Origin: an uncultured Lachnospiraceae bacterium | GTDB lineage: Bacteria; Bacillota; Clostridia; Lachnospirales; Lachnospiraceae | Direction of reading: 5' to 3' | Assembly: GCA_910585205.1 (NCBI GenBank) | Contig: CAJUCC010000088.1 | Location: forward strand, 1-15,304 | Length of the DNA stretch: 15,304 nucleotides | Shown: positions 5,866 through 13,186 of the stretch, in pieces | Numbering within the stretch: position 1 is the first letter of the stretch | Layout: every line of letters begins with the position of its first letter | Translations under genes and position numbers: made by a program | The notes under the pieces: model-generated | What the model was told of the DNA's origin: nothing | Databases searched by the model: none | The model's input: only the letters and a program-made list of their open reading frames with translations

Positions 5866-6227
5866 TTCTTTTTTGGTTTCGGCATCGTAAGGCGATAGCT
5901 CAGGTCAACGAGATTCCTGATCTCCTCCGCTGCCACACTGCCGTCCAGACGGACGGTAATCCACTTGTCTTTGTTCATATGGTAGGCCGGATGAAACCCG
6001 GGCCGCTCCCGGAGCGAGCCGATCAGCACCGGCTCGCACTTCACATTCAGCACACATACGGACCCCGCTCCCGGCATCCCCAGTTTTCCGCGCTGCACAT
6101 CCATCACAAGGCCGTACCACTTTCGATTCTCCCGGTGGCGCAGTACCGCATTGTCATCCGCCCACGGATAATCCGGCTCCGTGCCGTACTGCCGTTTCAC
6201 CCATTCCAGTAATTCCTGTTTTCCCAT
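5850..6227 (-). CDS. MmcQ/YjbR family protein
   Basis: This 125-residue protein carries the family's hallmark block FHPAYHMNKDKWITVRLD (78-95), preceded by a short YPW segment (20-22) and followed by the C-terminal helix LVDLSYRLT (106-114). MmcQ/YjbR proteins have a CyaY-like fold and appear widely as stand-alone cytoplasmic proteins. A DNA-binding role has been proposed, but the function is not settled. The ATG at 6227 follows GGAGG at good spacing. It lies 70 bp downstream of the sulfur fusion gene on the same strand, with no clear terminator between, so it could be the last gene of that transcript. Its 3' end overlaps the convergent PHP gene by 16 bp. Confidence 0.88.
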   Translation of the reverse strand: MGKQELLEWVKRQYGTEPDYPWADDNAVLRHRENRKWYGLVMDVQRGKLGMPGAGSVCVLNVKCEPVLIGSLRERPGFHPAYHMNKDKWITVRLDGSVAAEEIRNLVDLSYRLTMPKPKKNQGRR

Positions 6228-6297
6228 ACCGGTCCTCCGCGCCCCGATCCGCTGCCGGGCCGCCGCTCCGTAACGCCGTCTGCATACACCCGGAATG

Positions 6298-8880
6298 CTA
6301 GCATGTCGCGCCGCCCTTCATATGTTTCTGCGCCGCAATATTTTCCTGCTTCCTTGCCAGCAGATCGTCCGCAAGGAGCTGCTTTTCCACCTCTGCAAAG
6401 CCGATTCTCGCCACCGTATCCGCAAAGCGCTCTCCCGTAACGCCCTGTTCCCGGAACAGCAGAATCGCTTTCTCCACAATCGCCAGCACTTCTTCCCGGT
6501 CCGTAAAGACTTTGTCCAGATACCGTCCCTGCGCTACTTTTTTACCCCATCTTCCGCCGATGTAAACCCGATAGCCGTTCGTCACATTTTCCAGCGCGCC
6601 GAACGGGCATTTCCCCTTGCAGCGGCCGCAGTGATTGCAGGCATCCTCATCGATGACGATTCTGCCGTCCTGTAACTGTGCCACGCCGATGGGACAGTTT
6701 TTCTCCACCTGGCATACCTTACAGCCCCGACATTTCTCCGCATCGATCTGCGGCACGCTCTGTCCGATAATGCCCAGATCATTCAAATCCGGTTTCACGC
6801 AGTTATTCGGGCAGCCGCCCACGGCAATCTTAAACTTATGCGGCAGTTTGACTGCGGCATAACCGTGGAAAAACCGCTCATGTATCTCTTCCGACAGACT
6901 GAAAGTATCAATCAGTCCGTACTGGCATGTCGTGCCTTTGCACGATACGACCGGACGCACTTTGGAACCGGTACCGCCCATCTCCAGCCCCGCTTCCAAC
7001 AGACATGCGCGCAACGGCTCGATATTTTCAAACGGCACACCCTGAATCTCCATGGTCAGCCGCGAAGTCATCGTCACCTCACCGCTTCCGAAGCGCTCCG
7101 CCGCCTCTGCGATGGCTTTTGCCTCGTCCGACGTAATCTTGCCGTTTCTCGTAATCACACGGCCGTTGAATTTATCCGGCGTCCGTTTATCCTTTAAAAA
7201 TCCCAGAGCCTTGACCCTTGTCTCTTCTTCTTTGGATACCGCGCCGGCAAAATCTTTTATCCTGACATCGTTAAAGAAGGTCGCGCCCTCCAGCACTTTC
7301 GTATGTTTGTAGCCGAAAAAGCGCAGCCGGTTCTGCAGGAAGTACCCTCTTTTCCCTTTGGCACAGACAAGCAGAAGCTTTTCATCCCTGCCGATACCGG
7401 GCAGTTCTCCGTTCACTTCCGCCAGATTGATGTATTCCGCACCGCGGATCGAAGGAGCGGGCGCGACATCCAGCACCCGGTAGCCTTCCGCCGCGCCGGC
7501 CGCATATTCTGCCGGCGTCATGCTGACCATATCGCCGTTTAACTTATTCAGCAGCACATAGACAGCCTGCACAAAGGGATGAATCGCCGTCGAAAAAGGC
7601 GGTGCATACGCAAAATCCGCGTTTTCAAAGTCTTCCAGGCGTGCGCCCATATTGATCCCCATAACGGCAATGTCCACCATCTTATCGACCGCGCCCGGGC
7701 CGAATACCTGCATGCCGAGCAGTTTGTGGCTCTCCTTATCGGCGATCAGCTTTGTCGCAAAAAACGCCGCATCCGGATAATAATGCGCTTTGTCGTCCGT
7801 CACGGCCAATACCGTCTCCACCTGATAGCCCGCCTTCTCTGCCTGCTCCTGTGTCAGACCGGTGCGCCCGCAGTTCAGTCCCGGCAGTTTCACCACGCCT
7901 GTGCCGAGTACCCCCGGATATGCTTTCTGCCCGCCGGCCAGCACCTGTGCCAGCATCCGCCCTTCCAGATTGGCGGATGATCCCATCGGCGACCACTGCG
8001 GCGCGCCGGTAATGCGGTTTGTCACCATAACGCAGTCCCCCGCCGCATACACGTCCGGCAGATTGGTACGCATCTGACGGTCCACCACGATCGTCCCCCG
8101 CTGCATTTCCAGACCGCTCCCCTCCAGAAAGGCGGTATTCGGACGAATGCCCGCTGCCATAATCAGAAGCCCGCAGGAAAGTGTCCCGGCAGACGTCTTT
8201 ACTCCTGTCACACTGCCCTCTCCCAGAATTTCCTCCGCCTTCGTGCCGGTAATCACCCGGATGCCTTTCCGCAAAAGGTGTTTCCTGCCGTAAGCCGCCA
8301 TCTCCACATCGAGAATATTCGGCAGAATCTGCGGCGCAAAATCAATCACCGTTACGGCGATGCCCTGCTGCTGCAGGTTTTCCGCCATTTCCAGTCCGAT
8401 AAAGCCGGCGCCTACCACAACCGCTTTTTTGACATCATGTTCCTTCGCATAAGCCCGCACCCGGATGGCATCTTCCGGTGTCCGCATCGTAAACACGCCG
8501 GAAAGCGCCATGCCCGTCACCGGCGGTACGGCCGGTGACGCCCCGACCGCTATCACCAGTCTGTCATACGAAATCATTTCCTCCGCACCGTCTGCGGCAT
8601 CCCTTACCGCAACCGTTTTCGACTGCGCATCCAGCCTGACGGCTTCTTTTCCCGTATGTACCGTCACCCCGGTCAGGGCGGCATATTTCTGCGGCGTATT
8701 CACAATCAGATCCCCCGGCTCCACAATCATGCCGCCGACATAATACGGCAGCCCGCAGCCCGCATAGGATATATCCTTATCCCGGGAAATAATTGTCACT
8801 TCCGCACTGCGGTCCTCCCGTTTCAGTTTCGCCGCCGTCTTTGTCCCCGCGGCAACGCCCCCGATCACCAATACTTTCAT
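6298..8880 (-). CDS. Fusion: CoA-disulfide/persulfide reductase + rhodanese + nitrite/sulfite reductase-like module + 2x[4Fe-4S]
   Basis: I place the start at the ATG at 8880, giving 860 residues, because AAAGGAGG lies directly before it; the frame extends upstream to 8925 but without a ribosome binding site. Residues 1-450 form a flavin disulfide reductase of the CoA-disulfide reductase/NADH oxidase type: FAD motif GGVAAG (7-12), redox Cys42 in GCGLPYY, NAD(P) motif VVGAGFIGLE (155-164), second FAD motif YAAGDC (278-283). Residues 455-545 are a rhodanese domain with Cys506 in the active loop CAKGKRG. Residues 570-710 resemble a nitrite/sulfite reductase half, with C647-x4-C652 and C690-x3-C694 (GGCPNNC) as candidate ligands for a [4Fe-4S]-siroheme site. 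Two ferredoxin motifs follow (Cys717, 720, 723, 729 and Cys748, 751, 754, 758). The likely role is NAD(P)H-driven reduction of persulfides, polysulfide or CoA disulfides, with electrons passed to sulfite or a related substrate. The domain calls are firm; the overall reaction is inference. It lies 98 bp after mnmA in the sulfur cluster. Confidence 0.88.
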   Translation of the reverse strand: MKVLVIGGVAAGTKTAAKLKREDRSAEVTIISRDKDISYAGCGLPYYVGGMIVEPGDLIVNTPQKYAALTGVTVHTGKEAVRLDAQSKTVAVRDAADGAEEMISYDRLVIAVGASPAVPPVTGMALSGVFTMRTPEDAIRVRAYAKEHDVKKAVVVGAGFIGLEMAENLQQQGIAVTVIDFAPQILPNILDVEMAAYGRKHLLRKGIRVITGTKAEEILGEGSVTGVKTSAGTLSCGLLIMAAGIRPNTAFLEGSGLEMQRGTIVVDRQMRTNLPDVYAAGDCVMVTNRITGAPQWSPMGSSANLEGRMLAQVLAGGQKAYPGVLGTGVVKLPGLNCGRTGLTQEQAEKAGYQVETVLAVTDDKAHYYPDAAFFATKLIADKESHKLLGMQVFGPGAVDKMVDIAVMGINMGARLEDFENADFAYAPPFSTAIHPFVQAVYVLLNKLNGDMVSMTPAEYAAGAAEGYRVLDVAPAPSIRGAEYINLAEVNGELPGIGRDEKLLLVCAKGKRGYFLQNRLRFFGYKHTKVLEGATFFNDVRIKDFAGAVSKEEETRVKALGFLKDKRTPDKFNGRVITRNGKITSDEAKAIAEAAERFGSGEVTMTSRLTMEIQGVPFENIEPLRACLLEAGLEMGGTGSKVRPVVSCKGTTCQYGLIDTFSLSEEIHERFFHGYAAVKLPHKFKIAVGGCPNNCVKPDLNDLGIIGQSVPQIDAEKCRGCKVCQVEKNCPIGVAQLQDGRIVIDEDACNHCGRCKGKCPFGALENVTNGYRVYIGGRWGKKVAQGRYLDKVFTDREEVLAIVEKAILLFREQGVTGERFADTVARIGFAEVEKQLLADDLLARKQENIAAQKHMKGGATC

Positions 8881-8978
8881 AGAAATCCTCCTTTGTATAT
8901 GTAGTTTATCTGATTCGATCCCCAAAAATGCCTCTCACCCCATCATATCGTACGGGAAATCCCGATACGGAAACCATA

Positions 8979-10058
8979 TCAGCCATTTATCGTCCCGCCA
9001 AACGCCACGCATCCGTCCGCATAAAACACCGCCGCCTGTCCCGGCGTCACCGCGCGGACGGGTTCGTCAAACACACAGCGCACACGGCCTTCGCCGATAT
9101 GCTCCACCCGGCAGAAGACGCCCTTATGGCCGTAGCGCACCTTCGCCAGAAACCGCTCTCCGTCCCGGAATGCGTCGACCGCCATATAGTTTATCCTCTC
9201 GCATGTCAACGTGTCGGTAAACACGTCTGCCGCTTCCCCGATCACCACTTCATTGGTATCCGGCCGGATCGCGGTGACAAAAACCGGACGCCCCATGGCA
9301 AGCCGCAGCCCTTTGCGCTGTCCGACCGTATAATGGGTTATGCCCCTGTGCCTGCCCAGTACCGTTCCGTCCTCCGTGACAAAATTGCCGGGCGGAGGCG
9401 TCCGTTCCCCTGCCGTCCGCTCGATAAATCCCGCATAATCATTGTCCGGGATAAAGCAGATTTCCTGACTGTCGGGCTTGTGCGCCACAGGCAGGCGATA
9501 TTCCCGGGCCAGCCCGCGCACTTCCTCCTTGGTATAGCCGGCAAGCGGCATCAGCGTCCGGGAAAGCTGCTCCTGTGTCAGACCGTACAGCGCATACGTC
9601 TGATCCTTGGCGCTGCCGGACATGCGGAGTGTATAACGCCCGTTATTTAATTGTGCAATCTGCGCATAATGTCCGGTGGCAATCGCATCCGCACCGATGG
9701 AAAGGCTGCGCTGCAGCAGCGCCTCCCATTTCACATACCGGTTACAGGCGATGCAGGGATTGGGTGTCCTGCCCGCCAGATATTCCGCCACAAAATAATC
9801 CATAACCGTCTCTTTGAAGATGTCCCGGAAATTCATCACATAATGCGGTATGTCCAATATCTGCGCCACACGTCTGGCATCATCCACGGCGGACAGGCCG
9901 CAGCAGCCCTCGTTTTCCGCCTGCTGCCGCATATCTTCCTGCTGCCAGATCTGCATCGTAACGCCGATCACGTCATACCCCTGTTTTTGCAAAAGGCATG
10001 CCGCAACGGAGGAATCCACCCCGCCGGACATGCCCACAACCACTGTTTTCTTTTTCAT
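8979..10058 (-). CDS. mnmA: tRNA-specific 2-thiouridylase MnmA
   Basis: MnmA adenylates U34 of Lys, Glu and Gln tRNAs and replaces oxygen with sulfur to form 2-thiouridine. The 359-residue length is typical. The PP-loop SGGVDSS is at 11-17. The nucleophilic cysteine is most likely Cys105 in NPCIACNRYVKW, with Cys102 beside it, and the persulfide-forming Cys201 is in DSQEICFI. ATGHYA (127-132) and VGQRKGL (245-251) are further family signatures, and the C-terminal beta-barrel region is complete. Its ATG directly abuts the TAA of nifU (TAAATG), with purine-rich sequence in the nifU tail serving as ribosome binding site, so the two are translationally coupled. Placement after nifS agrees with a cysteine desulfurase supplying its sulfur. 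Confidence 0.97.
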   Translation of the reverse strand: MKKKTVVVGMSGGVDSSVAACLLQKQGYDVIGVTMQIWQQEDMRQQAENEGCCGLSAVDDARRVAQILDIPHYVMNFRDIFKETVMDYFVAEYLAGRTPNPCIACNRYVKWEALLQRSLSIGADAIATGHYAQIAQLNNGRYTLRMSGSAKDQTYALYGLTQEQLSRTLMPLAGYTKEEVRGLAREYRLPVAHKPDSQEICFIPDNDYAGFIERTAGERTPPPGNFVTEDGTVLGRHRGITHYTVGQRKGLRLAMGRPVFVTAIRPDTNEVVIGEAADVFTDTLTCERINYMAVDAFRDGERFLAKVRYGHKGVFCRVEHIGEGRVRCVFDEPVRAVTPGQAAVFYADGCVAFGGTING

Positions 10059-10502
10059 TTAATACGCTTCCGTCTCCGCTTCCTCATCCTCGTGTATATC
10101 CGATTTCGGCTTTTTCAGACCTTCAATCGTAATCTGATGTTTCTCTGCATAATCCCAGAGCGCCGCGTGAATCGCCTCCTCCGCCAGCAGGGAACAGTGC
10201 ATCTTAACCGGCGGCAGACCGTCCAGCGCTTCGGCCACAGCCTGATTGGTAATCTGCATTGCCTCCCGGATGTTCTTTCCCCGGACAAGCTCCGTCGCCA
10301 TACTGGAAGTCGCCACAGCCGCGCCGCAGCCGAATGTCTTAAACTTCACGTCCCGGATAATCTGATTTTCGTCGATGTCCAGATAAATCCGCATAATATC
10401 GCCGCATTTGGCATTTCCCACCGTGCCGACACCGCTGGCGTTCTCTATCTCCCCCATATTGCGGGGATTCTGAAAATGATCCATCACTTTCTCGCTATAC
10501 AT
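10059..10502 (-). CDS. nifU: Fe-S cluster assembly scaffold, NifU N-terminal/IscU type
   Basis: This 147-residue scaffold builds Fe-S clusters from sulfur given by NifS and passes them to apoproteins. I place the start at the ATG at 10502 (MYSEKVMDHF). Its GGAGGAG ribosome binding site is formed by the last codons of nifS. The longer frame to 10571 lies wholly within nifS and is not used. The three cluster cysteines are Cys33 in NAKCGD with Asp35, Cys59 in FGCGAA and Cys103 in KMHCSLL. The tail after residue 130 is charged (HEDEEAETEAY). It lacks the C-terminal Nfu domain of full nitrogen-fixation NifU, as in the stand-alone clostridial scaffolds. It lies four bases after the nifS stop, so the pair is tightly coupled. 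In the absence of nif genes this is a housekeeping system. Confidence 0.95.
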   Translation of the reverse strand: MYSEKVMDHFQNPRNMGEIENASGVGTVGNAKCGDIMRIYLDIDENQIIRDVKFKTFGCGAAVATSSMATELVRGKNIREAMQITNQAVAEALDGLPPVKMHCSLLAEEAIHAALWDYAEKHQITIEGLKKPKSDIHEDEEAETEAY

Positions 10503-10506
10503 TGCT

Positions 10507-11694
10507 TTACTCCTCCTTCTGTTCCCTGACAAAGTCCTCATAAAGAGGCGACATGGCGCGCAGCTTATCAACCGTCTTTTTTACGACTTCCACGACGCGG
10601 TCCAATTCCTCTTTTGTCGTTTCCTCCCCCAGCGTCAGGCGCAGGGAACCATGGGCAATCTCATGCGGCAGGCCGATCGCCAGCAGCACATGAGACGGGT
10701 CCAGAGAACCCGACGTGCAGGCAGAACCGCTCGAGGCGCAGATGCCTTCCATATCCAGCATAATCAACAGGGATTCTCCCTCCACAAACCGGAAACTGAA
10801 ATTGACATTATTGGGCAGCCGTCTGTGCCGGTCGCCGTTTAACCTGCAATAAGGAACTTCCGTCTCCAGCCGCTGAATCAGATAATCCCGCAGCGCCGTC
10901 TCCTTTGCCGCCTTCTCTTCCATGATGCGCAGCGCACGGTCTGCGGCCGCGCCCAGGCCGACGATCCCCGGTACGTTTTCCGTGCCCGCCCTTCGCGCGC
11001 GCTCCTGCCCGCCGCCATGGACAAACGACCGGAGCCGGAGCCCCTTTCTGATATATAAAAATCCGATGCCTTTCGGCCCGTTTAACTTATGCCCGCTCGC
11101 ACTCAGCATATCGATATGGCACGCGTCCACGTCGATCGGAAGCTGCCCGTATGCCTGTACCGCGTCTGTGTGAAACAAAATGCCATGCTTTTTAGCCAGT
11201 TCCCCGATTTCACGGACGGGCTGCAGTGTCCCGATTTCATTATTGGCAAACATAATGCTGATCAGAATCGTATCGGGCCGGATGGCCGCCTCCAGGGCAT
11301 CCATCTTCACGATACCGTTCTCATCCACATCCACATACGTTACCGCAAATCCCTTTTTCTCCAGATATTCGCATGTATGGAGCACCGCATGATGCTCGAT
11401 CTTTGACGTTATAATATGCCGGCCGTGGTCTTCGTACGCCTCTGCCGCCGCCTTAATCGCCCAGTTGTCCGCTTCCGAGCCGCCGGCGGTAAAATAGATT
11501 TCATTTGCCTTTGCTCCAAGCGATGCGGCAATCGTCTCCCTTGCCTGTGTCACCGCCTCTTTGCTTTCCGCGCCCAGAGAGTAGATGCTGCTCGGATTCC
11601 CGAACTTTTCGGTGAAATACGGCAGCATGGCCTCCACCACTTCCCCGGCCGTTTTTGTCGTGGCCGCATTATCCAGATATATCAACGGTTTCAT
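10507..11694 (-). CDS. nifS: Cysteine desulfurase, NifS/IscS class
   Basis: This PLP enzyme converts cysteine to alanine and holds the sulfur as a persulfide for NifU and MnmA. I chose the ATG at 11694 (MKPLIYLDNAATT), giving 395 residues. AAAGGAG lies upstream of it, whereas the in-frame GTG four codons earlier overlaps that site. Key residues are His102 in IEHHAVL, Asp177 in HTDAVQ, the PLP lysine Lys203 in SGHKLNGPKG and the catalytic Cys326 in SSGSACTSG, within the longer loop of the group I (NifS/IscS) type. It is the first gene of nifS-nifU-mnmA and is preceded by a near-consensus promoter with two small dyads. No IscR/Rrf2 regulator gene is next to it in the window; the gene upstream is a divergent flippase. 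Confidence 0.96.
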   Translation of the reverse strand: MKPLIYLDNAATTKTAGEVVEAMLPYFTEKFGNPSSIYSLGAESKEAVTQARETIAASLGAKANEIYFTAGGSEADNWAIKAAAEAYEDHGRHIITSKIEHHAVLHTCEYLEKKGFAVTYVDVDENGIVKMDALEAAIRPDTILISIMFANNEIGTLQPVREIGELAKKHGILFHTDAVQAYGQLPIDVDACHIDMLSASGHKLNGPKGIGFLYIRKGLRLRSFVHGGGQERARRAGTENVPGIVGLGAAADRALRIMEEKAAKETALRDYLIQRLETEVPYCRLNGDRHRRLPNNVNFSFRFVEGESLLIMLDMEGICASSGSACTSGSLDPSHVLLAIGLPHEIAHGSLRLTLGEETTKEELDRVVEVVKKTVDKLRAMSPLYEDFVREQKEE

Positions 11695-11721
11695 GGCGTT
11701 TCCCACTCCTTTTTCATTTTC

Positions 11722-11753
11722 TAGTATTGTACTATGAATTCAGTGATTACACT
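11722..11753 (-). promoter_or_regulatory. Two small dyads at the nifS transcription start, candidate operator
   Basis: TAGTATTGTACTA (11722-11734) is a perfect 5-bp dyad with a 3-bp centre. AGTGATTACACT (11742-11753) is a 4-bp dyad overlapping the -10 box. Both lie where a repressor would block nifS transcription. I cannot assign a regulator; an Rrf2/IscR-type protein would be the functional expectation. Confidence 0.35.
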
Positions 11754-11779
11754 ATAGCACTGCCCGCCTGTTCTGTCAA
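11751..11779 (-). promoter_or_regulatory. Strong sigma-A promoter of nifS-nifU-mnmA
   Basis: On the minus strand a perfect -35 TTGACA (11774-11779) and a -10 TATAGT (11751-11756) are separated by 17 bp. The leader to the nifS ATG is about 50 nt. This is the best promoter in the window. Confidence 0.85.
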
Positions 11780-11793
11780 TAAACGCCATTACA

Positions 11794-11799
11794 TATAAT
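11794..11799 (+). promoter_or_regulatory. -10 element of the divergent flippase gene
   Basis: A perfect TATAAT sits at 11794-11799, 25 bp before the flippase ATG. The matching -35 region around 11771-11776 (TTCTGT) is poor and coincides with the -35 box of the divergent nifS promoter, so the two promoters would compete for the same DNA. Confidence 0.4.
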
Positions 11800-11824
11800 T
11801 TATCAAAAACAGTCAGGTATCCAT

Positions 11825-13186
11825 ATGCGTAAAAGTAATCCATTTCTGACCGGAACCCTGATCCTGACGCTGGCAGGATTTTGCAGCCGCCTGATCGGCT
11901 TTTTTTACCGTGCCTTTCTGTCACAGACTTTCGGTGAGGAAGGCATGGGAATTTACCAGCTGCTGGCGCCCGTTATGGCGCTTTCTTTTTCCCTCACCGC
12001 CGCCGGTATCCAGACCGCCGTATCCAAATTCACCGCCTCGGAGACTACGACACATGACTATCGCGCCTCCCTGCGCGTCCTCGGCGCGGGCTTTCTGATC
12101 TCCATGCCGCTCTCCGTCGTCTGCACCTGGTTTATCTATGACTATGCGGACTTTATCGCCGCAGTCTTTCTGCTGGAGGCGCGCACCGCGCCCCTGCTTC
12201 GTATCTTTGCCCTTTCGATACCGTTTTGTTCCATGCATTCACTAATCAACGGCTACTTTTACGGTATCAAACGGGCCGGTATCCCGGCCCTGACCCAGAT
12301 ACTGGAACAGCTCACCCGTGTGGGAAGCGTTTTCCTGATCTGCGGCTATCTCCAGTCTCACGATCGGGTTCCGCAAATCGCCAGTGCCGTAATCGGCCTG
12401 ACCATCGGGGAATGTTTCTCCATGCTCGCCTCCCTGACTGCCGTATACCTGCGCTTTTTCCGTCTGCAGGCGGCGGCGCGCCCCGTCCCCCTGTCGGGAA
12501 TCGTGATCGGCATCCACACACCCGTCGGCAGAATCACCCGCAGGATTCTCACGCTTTCCGCTCCGTTGACCGCCAGCCGCATCGCCGTCAATATCCTGCA
12601 GAGCATCGAAGCGGTTTCCATCCCGAGCTGCCTTGTCCTGCACGGCTTTTCACAGGCACAGGCGCTCTCTGTCTATGGCGTGCTGACCGGCATGGCGCTC
12701 CCGCTTGTCATGTTCCCGACCGCGCTGATTAACTCCGCCTGTGTCCTTTTGCTCCCTGTAATCTCGGAAGCCGACGAAAGCGGCAACGGCCGCGCCATCG
12801 ACAACGCGGTGCGCAAAGCGGTGAGCTGCTGCACTTTTTTCGGACTGCTGTGCACCGGCGGTTTTCTGCTATTTGGCAGGCAGGCCGGAATGCTTCTGTT
12901 CAAAAGCGAAATGGCAGGCTCCTTTATCCTTACCATGAGTTTTATCTGTCCCCTTTTATATCTCTCCGGCGCACTGTCCAGTATCCTCCACGGTCTCGGC
13001 AAAACCGGCATAACCTTTCTCTTCAGCATGGCGGCGCTGGCGATCAGACTTCTCTTTGTATTCTGGCTCATTCCGGCCATCGGTATACAGGGATACCTCT
13101 ACGGCCTTCTCTTAAGCCAGTTTCTGACCGCAGCCATGAGTATGCTCGCCGTCCGCTACCATGTGCGAAAACGGCTACGGCTCTGA
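11825..13186 (+). CDS. SpoVB/MurJ-like polysaccharide or lipid flippase (MOP superfamily)
   Basis: This 453-residue polytopic membrane protein has about 12-14 hydrophobic segments spread over its full length. The N-terminal region SRLIGFFYRAFLSQTFGEEG (21-40), followed by MGIYQLLAPV (41-50) and GIQTAVSKFTASE (61-73), matches the conserved opening of SpoVB and related MVF/PST family flippases, which move lipid-linked precursors such as lipid II across the membrane. SILHGLGKTGI (386-396) fits the conserved late segment. It is somewhat shorter than classical SpoVB (about 520 residues), so a sporulation role is not certain. The ATG at 11825 has only a weak AGG upstream. It is divergent from nifS, and its last 12 bp overlap the convergent MATE gene. 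Confidence 0.88.
   Translation: MRKSNPFLTGTLILTLAGFCSRLIGFFYRAFLSQTFGEEGMGIYQLLAPVMALSFSLTAAGIQTAVSKFTASETTTHDYRASLRVLGAGFLISMPLSVVCTWFIYDYADFIAAVFLLEARTAPLLRIFALSIPFCSMHSLINGYFYGIKRAGIPALTQILEQLTRVGSVFLICGYLQSHDRVPQIASAVIGLTIGECFSMLASLTAVYLRFFRLQAAARPVPLSGIVIGIHTPVGRITRRILTLSAPLTASRIAVNILQSIEAVSIPSCLVLHGFSQAQALSVYGVLTGMALPLVMFPTALINSACVLLLPVISEADESGNGRAIDNAVRKAVSCCTFFGLLCTGGFLLFGRQAGMLLFKSEMAGSFILTMSFICPLLYLSGALSSILHGLGKTGITFLFSMAALAIRLLFVFWLIPAIGIQGYLYGLLLSQFLTAAMSMLAVRYHVRKRLRL

Noticed and set aside
8949..8969. Hairpin after mnmA as a terminator
   Set aside because: The short stem (CGGGA/TCCCG with a bulge) is not followed by a T-run on the minus strand, so it would not terminate mnmA transcripts efficiently.
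9651..10529. 292-codon open frame on the plus strand, and a similar one at 8928-9650
   Set aside because: Both are antisense to mnmA and nifU, which are firmly identified. The products are His/Arg/Cys-rich, as expected for reverse frames of GC-rich genes.
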